A stretch of DNA of 64,000 nucleotides from Acidimicrobiia bacterium (GTDB lineage: Bacteria; Actinomycetota; Acidimicrobiia; Acidimicrobiales; Poriferisodalaceae): positions 1-64,000 of the forward strand of contig JAJEBN010000105.1 in the NCBI GenBank assembly GCA_022822525.1, given 5' to 3'. Positions 53,301 to 62,887 of this stretch are shown here, piece by piece. A model generated the notes under the pieces. The model did no database searches. It was not told where the DNA came from and saw only the letters and a program-made list of their open reading frames with translations. Positions within the stretch are counted from its first letter, which is position 1. Each line of letters begins with the position of its first letter. A program made the position numbers and the translations under genes.

Positions 53301-54116
53301 GTGGCCGCCGTGCCGGCAGACGCAACAGGCAACGGAACTGCAGACGGGATCGCCGCAGCGGCCTCGGGCACTGCCGGCGAGCCGACCCGCCTCGGCATCA
53401 TCGGCGGCACCGGCCCCGCAGGCGCGGCGCTGGCGACCCGGCTGGCCGACATCGGCTGCGAGGTGACCCTGGGGTCGCGCTCGAAGTACCGCTCGATGGA
53501 GGTTGTCGACAACATCCTCGACCGCTGGCCCGAGCGCGATCTGCGCATCCATCCCGGCGCCAACAGCCTCGCCGCGCAGGAGCCCACCGTGGTGATCGCC
53601 ACGCCGTGGGACGCGGCGGCCATCACCGCCCGCGACGTGGCCGAGCACCTGCGGGGCAAGGTCGTGGCCACGATGTCCAACGCCCTCGCCCGGGTCGACG
53701 ACGAGTTTGTGCCCCTCATCCCGCCCCGAGGCTCGGTGGCGGCGTCGGTGCAGGCGACACTGCCCGAGTCGCTCGTCGCGGCTGCGCTCCAGCATGTGCC
53801 GGCGACCGAGCTGGGCAACCTCGACGAGCCCGTGCACGGCGACATCCTCATCTGCAGCGATCACCGCGAGGCCACCTGGCACATCGCCGAGATCGTCGAC
53901 CGCATGCCCGGCGCACGCGCGCTCGACTGCGGGAACCTGTCCAACGCCACGGCCATCGAGGCATTCACCGCAGTGCTGATGCAGCTCAACACCCGCTACC
54001 GCACACGGGTGGCGCTGCGGCTGGTCGGCCTCGATCACGTGCCGATCAGCGTGCTGGGCGGCGGTCCCAGCAATGCCGAGGCGTCCCCAGCGGTCGCCGA
54101 GACCGTCACCGGCTGA
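53301..54116 (+). CDS. F420-dependent NADP reductase-like protein
   Basis: The 271 residues include an Ala/Gly-rich leader of about 25 residues and a Rossmann fold with GIIGGTGPAG (dinucleotide loop). EVTLGSRS follows, typical of the NADPH:F420 oxidoreductase family, then VVIATPWDAA and VVATMSNALAR. It would move hydride between F420 and NADP. F420 use is common in Actinobacteria. GTG 53301 or 53310 are candidate starts (GAGGAG at 53283-53288); the frame is open further upstream but lacks coding character. Confidence 0.85.
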   Translation: MAAVPADATGNGTADGIAAAASGTAGEPTRLGIIGGTGPAGAALATRLADIGCEVTLGSRSKYRSMEVVDNILDRWPERDLRIHPGANSLAAQEPTVVIATPWDAAAITARDVAEHLRGKVVATMSNALARVDDEFVPLIPPRGSVAASVQATLPESLVAAALQHVPATELGNLDEPVHGDILICSDHREATWHIAEIVDRMPGARALDCGNLSNATAIEAFTAVLMQLNTRYRTRVALRLVGLDHVPISVLGGGPSNAEASPAVAETVTG

Positions 54117-54141
54117 GCCCGGCGGCTCGTTCTCTGGGCGG

Positions 54142-54169
54142 GCCCAGTGCGATGAAGCCCAGTGCGATG
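54142..54169 (+). repeat. 15-bp tandem duplication over the mshC start
   Basis: GCCCAGTGCGATG occurs at 54142-54154 and again at 54157-54169, each ending in an in-frame ATG (54152 and 54167). The duplication doubles the start codon and keeps the frame. Confidence 0.9.
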
Positions 54170-55285
54170 CACCTGTACGACACGCAGCAAGGCGCGGTCG
54201 TGCCCCTGCGCGGCGGCCAGGGCAACACGGTGCGGATGTACGTCTGCGGCATCACTCCCTACGACGCCACCCATGTCGGCCACGCAGCGACGTTCCTGGC
54301 CTATGACGTGCTGCAGCGGCGGCTGCGCGACCAGGGGGTGCGCACACGCTGCGTCCGCAACATCACCGACGTCGACGATGACCTGCTGGCGCGGGCGCGT
54401 GCGGGCGGCGTGCACTACCTGGACCTCGCCGCGGGAGCGCTGGCTGCCTTCGATGCGGACATGGACGCGCTCGGCCTGCTGCGGGCCGACAGCGAGCCGC
54501 GGGCCACGTCTGCCATCTCCGACATCCGGCGGCTGATCGGCCGGCTGGTCGACAGCGGGCACGCCTACCGCAGCGGCGACGGCGTGTACTTCGACATCTC
54601 GACTGCGCCGTCGTTCGGCAGCCTGTGCCGGTTGAGCCATGACCAGATGATCGACACGGCGCGCCGCCGGGGCGGCCGGCCCGACGATCCCCACAAGCGT
54701 CACCCGCTCGATTTTGTGCTCTGGCAGCCGTCCGAGCGCGACGAGCCGCGCTGGTCGTCGCTGTGGGGCCCGGGCCGTCCCGGCTGGCACGTGGAGTGCT
54801 CCGCGCTGGCGCTGGCCCATCTCGGCGAGACGATCGATGTTCACGGCGGCGGCAGCGACCTGGTGTTCCCGCATCACGAATGCTCCCGTGCGCAGTCCGA
54901 AGCCGCGACCGGTCGCACGTTCGTGCGCCACTGGATGCACACCGCGATGGTGCGCCACCACGGCGCCAAGATGTCCAAGTCGGCGGGGAACCTCGTCTTC
55001 GTTGCCGACCTGCGAGCACGGTGGGAGCCCATGGCGGTGCGGCTGGCGCTGCTGGGCGCCCATTACCGCGCCGACTGGGACTGGACCGAGGGCCGCGTCG
55101 CCGAGGCGGCGCAACGGCTGGAGCGTTGGCGAGCGGCGGGCCGCGGCGACGGGGCACTGGCTCGCGTGCGCGCACGGCTCGACGATGACCTGGACACGCC
55201 GGGTGCGCTCGCCGAGATCGACGCCGCCGTGGATGCCGGCGAGCCGGTCAGCGACGCAGCCGCCCTGCTGGGCGTGCAGCTGTGA
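54152..55285 (+). CDS. mshC: Cysteine--1D-myo-inosityl glucosaminide ligase (mycothiol synthesis)
   Basis: This 377-residue class I synthetase-like enzyme joins Cys to GlcN-inositol using ATP. MYVCGITPYDATHVGHA, with the zinc Cys and HxGH-type loop, is the MshC form rather than the CGPTVYD of cysteinyl-tRNA synthetase. GWHVECSALAL, HHECSRAQSEAATGR and KMSKSAGN complete the fold. The C-terminal tRNA-binding part of CysS is missing, as expected for MshC. ATG 54152 or ATG 54167 can start it. This supports a mycothiol-producing actinobacterium. Confidence 0.9.
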   Translation: MKPSAMHLYDTQQGAVVPLRGGQGNTVRMYVCGITPYDATHVGHAATFLAYDVLQRRLRDQGVRTRCVRNITDVDDDLLARARAGGVHYLDLAAGALAAFDADMDALGLLRADSEPRATSAISDIRRLIGRLVDSGHAYRSGDGVYFDISTAPSFGSLCRLSHDQMIDTARRRGGRPDDPHKRHPLDFVLWQPSERDEPRWSSLWGPGRPGWHVECSALALAHLGETIDVHGGGSDLVFPHHECSRAQSEAATGRTFVRHWMHTAMVRHHGAKMSKSAGNLVFVADLRARWEPMAVRLALLGAHYRADWDWTEGRVAEAAQRLERWRAAGRGDGALARVRARLDDDLDTPGALAEIDAAVDAGEPVSDAAALLGVQL

Positions 55286-55447
55286 GCTTCTGCGCCGCAG
55301 GACCGGCCCGCTGTGTCGCTTGGCAGAGCCGGCGGGCCAGTCCCTCCGGCACCCTGGGTACCGGGCCGCAGCCGGCTCCAGTCGATTTCGCTGAGCTGGT
55401 GTGAGCGCAGCAGGGCCGGGGTCAGAGCGCCGGTAGCGTTGGCGCCG

Positions 55448-56017
55448 ATGGCCGAGCCAGAAGAACTCGGTGAGGTGCGCGACGAGCTGCCAGAGGACCT
55501 CGATCGGGGCTTCATCGGCGCCTACAAGTTCCCCGACAATTCCCGCCGGCGCATCACCGGCGCGCTGTGCTTCGCTTTCGGCGTCTGGGCCGCCACGGCG
55601 GCACTGGCGGCCGACGCCAGCGCCGTGCTTCTCAACCAAGGCGTCGTCGTGGGCGGAGCACTGCTCGCGCTCTTCGGCCTGTACCAGTTCGCCGCCGGAC
55701 GCCGGTTCGCCGTGAATGAGAACGAGGCGCTGGTGGCGGCGGTGGCCGATGTGGGCTTCGCCGTCGGGCACGCCAGCGCCCAGCTCGGCTGGCGGGGCTG
55801 GCTGAGCCGGCCCACGTGGCGGGTGCTGGTGTACTCCGCCGAGGATCCGCCGGCACAGCGAGGCCTGGTGCTGGTGGACGCACTGAACGGCTCGGTGCTC
55901 GAGCACTGGGTGGAGGACAATCCCGAGACGTGGATCTCCACCGCACCGGACCCCGCAGCCGATGTCGAACGCGAGGCTCGCCCCGGCCCTGATGCCGGCA
56001 CTGCGGACGGGAGCTGA
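55448..56017 (+). CDS. Conserved hypothetical membrane protein of the PIM gene cluster
   Basis: The 189 residues have an acidic start, two hydrophobic segments (about 38-57 ALCFAFGVWAATAALAAD and 62-82 VVVGGALLALFGLYQFAAG), then a cytoplasmic or external domain with VGHASAQLGWRGWLSRPTWRVLVYSAEDPP. No enzyme motif. It ends 2 bp before the phosphatidyltransferase gene, so it is part of that operon and may act with it (inference). Confidence 0.75.
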   Translation: MAEPEELGEVRDELPEDLDRGFIGAYKFPDNSRRRITGALCFAFGVWAATAALAADASAVLLNQGVVVGGALLALFGLYQFAAGRRFAVNENEALVAAVADVGFAVGHASAQLGWRGWLSRPTWRVLVYSAEDPPAQRGLVLVDALNGSVLEHWVEDNPETWISTAPDPAADVEREARPGPDAGTADGS

Positions 56018-56019
56018 CG

Positions 56020-56613
56020 GTGTTCGACGGCATGTTCCGCAAGGGCGTCGACAGCGTCACGACGCCGATCGGGCGCGGCCTCGCCGCGATCGGGCTGAGC
56101 GCGGATGTGCTCACCAGCTTCGGGCTGGTCATGGCGGGCGCGAGCGCAGTCGCTATCGGCATGGGACGGCTCGGGCTCGGCACGGTGCTGCTGGTGATGA
56201 CGGCGCTGTCTGATCTCTTCGACGGACCGGTGGCTGCGGCACGCGGCACCTCGTCGAATCGTGGCGCATTCTTCGACTCGACGGCTGATCGCGTCACCGA
56301 CGGGCTGCTGCTCGGCGGCATCGCGTGGTACCTGGCGTCCGAGCACGGTGCGCAGTGGGCAGTGCTGCCGATGGCCGTGCTGGGTGTCAGCGCCGTCATC
56401 TCCTACGAGCGAGCCAAGGCCGAGCTGCTGGGCTTCGTGGCCAAGGGCGGGCTGATGGAGCGGGCCGAGCGCACGGTGGTGCTGGCGGTGGCCGTGGCGT
56501 TCGAGGTGCTGCTCATCCCGCTGCTGTGGGTGTTGCTGGTGCTCTCGATCATCACTGCAGTGACCCGATTTGTGAAGGTGTGGCGGCAGGCGAGCGCCCC
56601 CATGTCGAAGTGA
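56020..56613 (+). CDS. pgsA: CDP-alcohol phosphatidyltransferase (PI-phosphate synthase type)
   Basis: The 197-residue membrane enzyme would make phosphatidylinositol phosphate from CDP-diacylglycerol, the base of PIM lipids. About six hydrophobic segments are visible. The family motif is D-x2-DG-x2-AR-x8-G-x3-D-x3-D. Here all four Asp and both Gly are present (SDLFDGPV ... RGAFFDSTADR, residues about 65-92) but the motif Arg is Ala (DGPVAA); an Arg lies two positions later. The place just before patA and pimA matches mycobacterial pgsA1. TTG/GTG-like start near 56020 follows the previous stop by 2 bp. Confidence 0.88.
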   Translation: MFDGMFRKGVDSVTTPIGRGLAAIGLSADVLTSFGLVMAGASAVAIGMGRLGLGTVLLVMTALSDLFDGPVAAARGTSSNRGAFFDSTADRVTDGLLLGGIAWYLASEHGAQWAVLPMAVLGVSAVISYERAKAELLGFVAKGGLMERAERTVVLAVAVAFEVLLIPLLWVLLVLSIITAVTRFVKVWRQASAPMSK

Positions 56614-57629
56614 GCAGTGCGTCCCGCCGCTCCGCAGGACGCGATGCAGCTCGCCGCCTGATTGGGCGGGACTGGGCTCGCCGCCCGAAAGGGCGGGACT
56701 GGGCAATAGTCCTGGGGTATCGGGCGGGCTCGGCTGCGGCCCGGCTGGCGCCGCTGTGGCTCGGCGAGCGGGTGGCCAGCCTGGCCGGCCCCGCGCTGGC
56801 CCGCTTGATGCCGACCACTGCGGCGATGGTCCGACGGCACCAGGCACGGGCGCTGCGCTGGAATGGGGGCACGCCTGCCGCGACACCCCCCGACGAGGGC
56901 GCCGTCCAGCGTGCGACCGCGCAGGCGTTCAGCTCCTATGCCCGCTACTGGATCGAGTCGTTCCGTCTCCCGGCGCTCAGCCCGCTGACGCTGGACCGCG
57001 GCATCGACGTGCCGGCGTACTTCCACGTGGAGGAGGCGCTCGAGCGGGGCAACGGCGTCATCTTGGCGCTGCCGCACCTGGGCGGCTGGGAGTGGGCCGG
57101 ATTCTGGATGGCGACGGTCAACCGGCTGCCGATCACGGTGGTGGTGGAGCCCCTGGACCCGCCCGAGCTCTTCGAGTGGTTCGTCCGGTTCCGTGAACGG
57201 TTGGGCATGCGTGTGGTGCCGCTGGGTCCCGACGCGGGCCGCGAGGTGCTGGGGGCGCTGGGCCGCAACGAGATCGTCTGCCTGCTGTGCGACCGTGACC
57301 TGAGCGGCGACGGCATCGAGGTCAGCTTCGGCGACGAGCGCACGACATTGCCGGCCGGCCCCGCGATGCTGGCGCTGCGCTCGGGTGCGGCCGTGCTGCC
57401 GACGGCGGTGTACTTCCGGCGGGGCGGCAGGCACCTCGGCACGGTGCGCCCGCCGCTGGATGTCGCCAGGCGGGGGCGCCTGCGCGAGGACGTCACACGC
57501 GTGACCCAGCAGCTCGCCGACGAGTTGGCAGCCCTGATCGCCGCGGAGCCGCACCAGTGGCACCTGTTCGGCCCCAACTGGCCCTCGGATCGGCCCGCCG
57601 AAGCGTCCGACGCACCCGGGGAGGCGTAA
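56610..57629 (+). CDS. patA: Phosphatidylinositol mannoside acyltransferase
   Basis: This 339-residue LPLAT/HtrB-family enzyme acylates the mannose of PIM1/PIM2 on the cytoplasmic side. Motifs: ALPHLGGWEWAG (catalytic His and acidic partner), CLLCDRDLSGDGIEVSFGDE, and PAGPAMLALRSGAAVLPTAV. GTG 56610 overlaps the pgsA stop as GTGA. Residues 17-33 contain a duplicated GRDWA, from a 27-bp tandem duplication. The cluster order with pgsA and pimA supports the name. Confidence 0.9.
   Translation: MSSASRRSAGRDAARRLIGRDWARRPKGRDWAIVLGYRAGSAAARLAPLWLGERVASLAGPALARLMPTTAAMVRRHQARALRWNGGTPAATPPDEGAVQRATAQAFSSYARYWIESFRLPALSPLTLDRGIDVPAYFHVEEALERGNGVILALPHLGGWEWAGFWMATVNRLPITVVVEPLDPPELFEWFVRFRERLGMRVVPLGPDAGREVLGALGRNEIVCLLCDRDLSGDGIEVSFGDERTTLPAGPAMLALRSGAAVLPTAVYFRRGGRHLGTVRPPLDVARRGRLREDVTRVTQQLADELAALIAAEPHQWHLFGPNWPSDRPAEASDAPGEA
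56650..56704 (+). repeat. 27-bp tandem duplication in patA
   Basis: CTCGCCGCC ... GGGCGGGACTGGG recurs with a 27-bp period (first copy from 56650, second from 56677). The frame is kept and the protein gains a second GRDWA. The period matches the repeats before coaE. Confidence 0.85.
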
Positions 57630-57739
57630 TCGTCGGTGCAATCCGCGCTTTTCACCGGTGCAATGACGCGCCTAGCGTCATGTCCGCGGGGGAACCCTGC
57701 GCGGATCGCCTGTGAGGTTCGGCCCATGAGGTACCGCCC

Positions 57740-58840
57740 GTGAGAATCGGGATCATCTCGCCGTACAGCCTGACCCCCCCGGGCGGGGTACAGGTACAGG
57801 TGCTCGGTCTTGCCCGCGCGCTGGCCGGCAAGGGACACGAGACGCGCGTGCTGGCGCCGTGCGACGGCGCCCCGCCGCAGACCGGCGTCACGCCGCTGGG
57901 TGCCAGCATTCCCACCTTCACGAACGGATCGATCGCCCCCATCGCACCCGACTTCGCCTGCACGCTGCGCACGGTCCGGGCCCTGCGGGACGAGGATTTC
58001 GACGTCTTGCACCTGCACGAGCCCTTGTGTCCCGGGCCGACGCAGACGGCGCTGTTCCTGCGCTCAGCACCCACCGTGGGCACCTGGCATGCCGCTGGCA
58101 GCAGCCGTGCCTACCTCGTGCCGGGCACCCGCTGGCTGGCATCACGGATCGACGTGCGCGCTGCGGTGTCCGGAGACGCCGCCCAGATGGCCCGCGACGG
58201 CGTGGGCGGCGACTACGAGCTGGTCTTCAACGGGGTCGAGCTGGATCGCTTCGACGGTGTCAGTCCGACGCGCACACCAGCGCCGACGATCGCGTACATC
58301 GGACGCCATGAGCCCCGCAAGGGCCTCACGGTGCTGCTCGACGCCATGGCGCGGCTGCCCGAGGGAATCCGCCTGTGGGTCATGTCGCGCGGCCCCCAGA
58401 CCGAGGAACTGCAGCGCCGCTACCAGCGCGACACCCGCATCGAGTGGCTGGGCCGCGTCAGCGAGTCCGAGAAGCTGGCGCGCATCAAGGGCGCCGATGC
58501 GGTCTGCGTTCCGTCGCTGCACGGCGAGAGCTTCGGCGTGGTGCTGCTTGAGGCCATGGCAGCCCGGACGCCGGTCGTCGCGAGCGACCTGCCCGGCTAC
58601 CGCAACGTGGCCCGCATCGGGGACGAGGCCGACCTGGTGCCGCCGGGAGATGCAGCGGCGCTGGCCGACGCACTCCTGCGCGTGCTGCAGCGTCCTGATC
58701 ACGCTGCGGACCTCGCGGCCGCCGGGCGCCAGCGCGCCGAGCAGTTCTCCATGGCCCGGCTGGCCGAGATCTACATCGACATGTACGAGCGGGCCATCGC
58801 CCGGCGTCGTGCCGGTCAACTGCTCAAGCGTGCCAGTTGA
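57740..58840 (+). CDS. pimA: Phosphatidylinositol alpha-mannosyltransferase
   Basis: This 366-residue GT4 glycosyltransferase adds the first mannose from GDP-mannose to phosphatidylinositol. MRIGIISPYSLTPPGGVQVQVLGLARAL is the PimA-type start; HLHEPLCPGP, IAYIGRHEPRKGLTVLLDA and HGESFGVVLLEAMA (E-x7-E donor site) complete the fold. GTG 57740 is the start and is the third of three 14-bp tandem units. A 110-bp gap separates it from patA. Confidence 0.93.
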   Translation: MRIGIISPYSLTPPGGVQVQVLGLARALAGKGHETRVLAPCDGAPPQTGVTPLGASIPTFTNGSIAPIAPDFACTLRTVRALRDEDFDVLHLHEPLCPGPTQTALFLRSAPTVGTWHAAGSSRAYLVPGTRWLASRIDVRAAVSGDAAQMARDGVGGDYELVFNGVELDRFDGVSPTRTPAPTIAYIGRHEPRKGLTVLLDAMARLPEGIRLWVMSRGPQTEELQRRYQRDTRIEWLGRVSESEKLARIKGADAVCVPSLHGESFGVVLLEAMAARTPVVASDLPGYRNVARIGDEADLVPPGDAAALADALLRVLQRPDHAADLAAAGRQRAEQFSMARLAEIYIDMYERAIARRRAGQLLKRAS

Positions 58841-58856
58841 CGTGCGGGCCGGTTGA

Positions 58857-59672
58857 ATGCAGCGGGTGGATCCGCTGTTTGCCATTTATCGCAGCCGTGC
58901 CGACAAGCTGCTCGCCGAGCTGTGGGCGGTCCATCTCGCCGCCGGCGCGATAGCGGGGCTGCTGTGCGCGCTGTTCACGTCGCTGCGCTGGTGGGCGATG
59001 CCCGTCGCGCTGGTCGCGGCATGCGGGCTCGCTGCGCTCTGGATGGGTGTCGGCGAGCGCCGTTTGCGGTCGGTGATGGTGCCCGCGGGCTCGACAGAGT
59101 GCACCCCTGCTGACGAGCCCCGCCTGGCCAACATCATCGAGGGCATCTGCCTGCTGGTCGGCGTGGAACAGCCGATGATCGTCGTGCATCCGGCAGAGGC
59201 AGCGAACGCGGCCGCATTCGGCCGGCGCACCGATCGCACGACGCTGGTGGTCACCCGCGGGCTGCTGGCGGAGCTGGGCCGCATCGAGCTCGAGGCGGTG
59301 GTCGCGCGGCTGCTGACCCAGGTCCGCGACGGGCGTGTCGCCTATCTGACCACGGCGGTGACCACGGTGGGATTGCCGGCGCTGATGTGGCAGCCGCTGT
59401 GGCCGCTGGTGCATGCCCGCCTCGAGCGCGAGGCCAGCACCGGCAGCGACTTCGATGACGACGCCGAGGCGGTGAAGCTCACGCGCTACCCGCCGGGCCT
59501 CGCCGATGCGCTCGAGCGGATGTCGGGGGTCGGGGTGAGCGGTCCCGAATCGAAGGTGACATGGCCGCTGTGGATGGCCGACCCGCGTGCCGCTGACGCG
59601 CGCCAGCCTCACGAGCTGCCCGACTACCGGGCCGATCTTGAGACCCGGGTCGCCGTGCTGCGGGAATTCTGA
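58857..59672 (+). CDS. M48/HtpX-like membrane protein lacking the zinc motif
   Basis: The 271 residues have two hydrophobic segments (about 27-47 and 49-67), then a domain aligning to HtpX-type peptidases: [35 protein letters not shown]. Where peptidases have HELSH the sequence is RLLTQ, so both zinc His and the catalytic Glu are gone. It cannot be a normal M48 protease. It may be a regulator or chaperone derived from one. It lies between pimA and pdxS, where other Actinobacteria often have a Nudix gene. Confidence 0.72.
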   Translation: MQRVDPLFAIYRSRADKLLAELWAVHLAAGAIAGLLCALFTSLRWWAMPVALVAACGLAALWMGVGERRLRSVMVPAGSTECTPADEPRLANIIEGICLLVGVEQPMIVVHPAEAANAAAFGRRTDRTTLVVTRGLLAELGRIELEAVVARLLTQVRDGRVAYLTTAVTTVGLPALMWQPLWPLVHARLEREASTGSDFDDDAEAVKLTRYPPGLADALERMSGVGVSGPESKVTWPLWMADPRAADARQPHELPDYRADLETRVAVLREF

Positions 59673-59718
59673 AAAAGGCCTCGGGACGCTGGCGGGACTG
59701 AACTCATACACTGAGCCC

Positions 59719-60666
59719 ATGAATTCAGGGCCGACGAGCACAGGCCAATCCGGCGCCTCGACTCCTTCCGATCCAACCCAGGCAGAGACCCAGCTGGTCG
59801 GGACCGTCCGGGTCAAGCGAGGACTCGCTGACATGCTCCGGGGCGGCGTCATCATGGATGTCGTCACCGGTGAGCAAGCCAAGATCGCCGAGGACGCCGG
59901 CGCCGTCGCCGTCATGGCGCTCGAGCGGGTGCCCGCCGACATTCGGCGCGACGGCGGCGTTGCACGCATGAGCGATCCCGCGATGATCGAGGGCATCCAG
60001 GCGGCCGTGACGATCCCGGTCATGGCCAAGGCCCGGATCGGCCACTTCGGCGAGGCGCAGATCCTCGAGGCTCTCGATGTCGACTACATCGACGAGTCCG
60101 AGGTGCTGACCCCTGCCGACGAGGCGCATCACATCGACAAGTGGGCGTTCACGGTGCCATTCGTGTGCGGCGCCACCAACCTGGGCGAGGCGCTGCGGCG
60201 CATCTCCGAGGGCGCCTGCATGATCCGCTCCAAGGGCGAGGCCGGCACCGGCAACATTGTCGAGGCTGTGCGTCACCTGCGGGCCATCACCGGCGACATC
60301 CGCAAGATCACCCAGGCCGATGCTGCCGAGCTGTTCGACTGGGCCAAGCAGCTGCAGTCGCCGCTCGGGCTGGTGCAGGAGATCGCCGAGACCGGACGCC
60401 TGCCGGTGCCGCTGTTCTGCGCCGGCGGCATCGCCACGCCCGCCGATGCGTCGCTCGTGATGCAGCTCGGCGCCGAGGCCGTCTTCGTGGGTTCGGGCAT
60501 CTTCAAGAGCGCCGATCCGGGGCCTCGTGCCGAGGCCATCGTCGAGGCGACGACGCATTATCGAGATCCGTCGGTGGTGGCAAAGGTCAGCCGGGGCCTC
60601 GGCAGTGCGATGCCGGGCCTCGAGATGGAAGGCCTCGAGACCAAGCTCGCCGAACGCGGCTGGTAG
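59719..60666 (+). CDS. pdxS: Pyridoxal 5'-phosphate synthase, synthase subunit
   Basis: This 315-residue TIM-barrel enzyme builds PLP from ribose 5-phosphate, glyceraldehyde 3-phosphate and ammonia. Near-complete family pattern: [45 protein letters not shown], then [45 protein letters not shown] and [12 protein letters not shown]. The active-site lysines are in VMAKARIGH and RSKGEAGTG. An N-terminal extension of about 25 Ser/Thr-rich residues precedes the conserved part. pdxT follows after 45 bp. Confidence 0.97.
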   Translation: MNSGPTSTGQSGASTPSDPTQAETQLVGTVRVKRGLADMLRGGVIMDVVTGEQAKIAEDAGAVAVMALERVPADIRRDGGVARMSDPAMIEGIQAAVTIPVMAKARIGHFGEAQILEALDVDYIDESEVLTPADEAHHIDKWAFTVPFVCGATNLGEALRRISEGACMIRSKGEAGTGNIVEAVRHLRAITGDIRKITQADAAELFDWAKQLQSPLGLVQEIAETGRLPVPLFCAGGIATPADASLVMQLGAEAVFVGSGIFKSADPGPRAEAIVEATTHYRDPSVVAKVSRGLGSAMPGLEMEGLETKLAERGW

Positions 60667-60711
60667 GCGCTGAGCAGTCCTGGGGCACCCGACGCCCCCG
60701 AGCGGCTGCCC

Positions 60712-61404
60712 TTGATCGGCGTCGTGGCGCTGCAAGGCGCCGCGGCCGAGCACATCGCGGCACTGCGGCGACTGGGCGCACGGGCGGTCGAAGTGCGCGT
60801 GCCGTCGGATCTGGACGGGGTCGGCGCCGTGGTGATTCCCGGCGGCGAGTCGACCACGATGTCGCACCTGCTCGGCACGAGCGGGCTGTTCGAGCCGCTG
60901 GCGGAGCGTCTGGCCGATGGCATGCCGGCGTTCGGCACTTGCGCCGGCATGATCCTGCTGGCTTCTGAGGTGCTCGACGGCCGGGAGGACCAGCGCTATT
61001 TCAGCGCGATCGACATCTCGGTGCGCCGCAACGCCTTCGGCCGCCAAGTCGCCAGCTTCGAGGCCGATCTCGAAATCGATTTCGACTCCGGGGGCTCCGA
61101 CTCCGGGGGTCTCGGCTCCGAGGGCCACCACGAACCCTTCGGGGCCGTGTTCATCCGGGCCCCGTGGGTGGAGCGAACCGGCGACAGCGTCGACGTGCTC
61201 GCGACGGTGAGAGCGGGTTCGGGCTCGGGCGATGCCGGCGCGTCACCGCAGGCGGCTTCGGGCTGCGGGCGGCGCGACGGCGAGGTGCCGGTGCTGTGCC
61301 GCTCCGGTGCGGTGCTGGTGTCGAGCTTCCATCCCGAGCTGACCGCCGACGACCGCATTCACCGCATGTTTGTGGACATGGTCGGTTCGCGCGACAGCGG
61401 CTGA
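60712..61404 (+). CDS. pdxT: Pyridoxal 5'-phosphate synthase, glutaminase subunit
   Basis: This 230-residue class I glutamine amidotransferase supplies ammonia to Pdx[22 protein letters not shown] at the start, [12 protein letters not shown], the nucleophile Cys in [11 protein letters not shown], and SFHPELT with the catalytic His-x-Glu. The insertion between residues about 128 and 145 (Gly/Ser/Asp-rich) and another near 170-185 make it about 30 residues longer than usual. TTG 60712 is the likely start. It is coupled in position with pdxS. Confidence 0.94.
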   Translation: MIGVVALQGAAAEHIAALRRLGARAVEVRVPSDLDGVGAVVIPGGESTTMSHLLGTSGLFEPLAERLADGMPAFGTCAGMILLASEVLDGREDQRYFSAIDISVRRNAFGRQVASFEADLEIDFDSGGSDSGGLGSEGHHEPFGAVFIRAPWVERTGDSVDVLATVRAGSGSGDAGASPQAASGCGRRDGEVPVLCRSGAVLVSSFHPELTADDRIHRMFVDMVGSRDSG

Positions 61405-61458
61405 TCCAGCACATCGGGCAGACTGTCCGGTGCTCGTCGAGTCGCATGAGGGGGGCTT

Positions 61459-62247
61459 GTGTCTGGTCATTCCAAGTGGGCGACCATCAAGCACCGCAAG
61501 GGCGCTGCGGACAAGGCGCGCGGGAAGCTGTTCGCCAAGCTGATCCGCCAGGTCGAGGTGGCGGCCCGCGAGGGCGGCGGCGATCTCGACGCCAACGCCA
61601 CGCTGCGCACCATGTACCAGAAGGCCCGCGACAACTCGGTGCCGCTCGACACCATCGAGCGGGCCATCAAGCGGGGCACGGGTGAGCTCGAGGGCGTGTC
61701 CTACGAGCAGGTCAGCTACGAGGGCTACGCACCCGGCGGGGTGGCGATGTTCGTGGATGTGCTCACCGACAACCGCAACCGCACCGGCTCGGAGATCCGC
61801 AGCGTGTTCACCCGTGCGGGCGGCTCGCTGGCCGAGCCGGGTGCGGTGGCGTGGCAGTTCGAGCGCAAGGGCGTAGTGGTGGTGCCGGCGGCGGAGCCCC
61901 AGCCCGATGCGTCGCCCGAGGGCGGCACCGTGCCCGACGAGGACGAGCTGATCCTGGTGGCGCTCGATGCGGGCGCAGAGGACGTCGAACGCGAGGGCGA
62001 CACCTGGCGGGTCACCGCCGCCGCCAGCGACACGATGGCGGTGCGCGAAGCCATCGAAGCGGCGGGCATCGCGGTGACCTCGGCCGACCTGACCTACGCC
62101 CCGCAGAACCTCATTGAGCTGACCAGCGTGTCCGAAGCCAAGCAGGTGATGGCCGTGCTCGACGCCCTCGACGACCACGACGACGTGCAAGGCGTCTACG
62201 CCAACTTCGACATCAGCGACTCGCTGCTGGAGGCCATCGCGGGCTAG
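61459..62247 (+). CDS. yebC: YebC/PmpR-family regulator or translation factor
   Basis: This 262-residue protein has the family start SGHSKWATIKHRKGAADKARGKLFAKLIRQ, then a central YEGYAPGGVAMFVDVLTDNRNRT and a C-terminal helix set. YebC proteins bind DNA as regulators and some help ribosomes through polyproline stretches. The position just before ruvC is conserved in many bacteria. GTG 61459 is the start. Confidence 0.95.
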   Translation: MSGHSKWATIKHRKGAADKARGKLFAKLIRQVEVAAREGGGDLDANATLRTMYQKARDNSVPLDTIERAIKRGTGELEGVSYEQVSYEGYAPGGVAMFVDVLTDNRNRTGSEIRSVFTRAGGSLAEPGAVAWQFERKGVVVVPAAEPQPDASPEGGTVPDEDELILVALDAGAEDVEREGDTWRVTAAASDTMAVREAIEAAGIAVTSADLTYAPQNLIELTSVSEAKQVMAVLDALDDHDDVQGVYANFDISDSLLEAIAG

Positions 62248-62306
62248 GGCGCAACGGTGTCACCCATACGCTGCTCGGACGGTGGCAAGGGCTACGGTTC
62301 GTACTG

Positions 62307-62873
62307 ATGTTCGTATTGGGGATCGACCCTGGATTATCGCGCTGCGGCTACGGCGTGGTGGAGCAGATTGTGGGCTCTGGCACGCAGCGAACCCGCACCG
62401 AGGCCGTGGCGCTGGGGGTCATCCGCACCGACCCAGCGGAGCCTCAGGCGGCTCGCCTGGCTACCCAGATGGCGGAGCTGCAGGGGCTGATCTCGGAGTT
62501 CCAGCCCTCGGCGGTGGCCGTGGAGCGGGTCTTCTTTCAGGTCAATGCGCGCACGGCGATCGGCGTCGCACAGGTGGCCGGTCTTGCCATGGCGCTCGCC
62601 GCCGCTGCGGGGCTGGAAGTGGTCGAGTACACCCCGACCCAGGTCAAGCAGGCCATCGCGGGCTGGGGCGGGGCCGACAAGGACCAGATGAAGCGCATGG
62701 TGGGCGAGCTGCTCGCGCTGCCGGGGCCGCCCGAGCCTGCCGATGCCGCCGACGCGGCCGCGGTTGCGCTGTGCCACCTGGCCCAGGCGTCGTGGCACAA
62801 CGCGGCAACCCACTCCCGGGCGCGCGTGCTGCAGCCGGCCGTGGGCGCAGCGGCGTCGCCTATCGCACAGTGA
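62307..62873 (+). CDS. ruvC: Holliday junction resolvase RuvC
   Basis: This 188-residue RNase H-like nuclease cuts four-way DNA junctions. Catalytic acids fit the family: D in LGIDPGLSRCGYG (residue 7), E in AVERVFFQ, and two Asp in ADAADAAAVALCH. KQAIAGWGGADKDQMKRMV is the typical DNA-binding helix. It begins the ruvCAB group, which acts in recombination repair. Confidence 0.96.
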   Translation: MFVLGIDPGLSRCGYGVVEQIVGSGTQRTRTEAVALGVIRTDPAEPQAARLATQMAELQGLISEFQPSAVAVERVFFQVNARTAIGVAQVAGLAMALAAAAGLEVVEYTPTQVKQAIAGWGGADKDQMKRMVGELLALPGPPEPADAADAAAVALCHLAQASWHNAATHSRARVLQPAVGAAASPIAQ

Positions 62874-62887
62874 CCTCGGCGGGAGAC

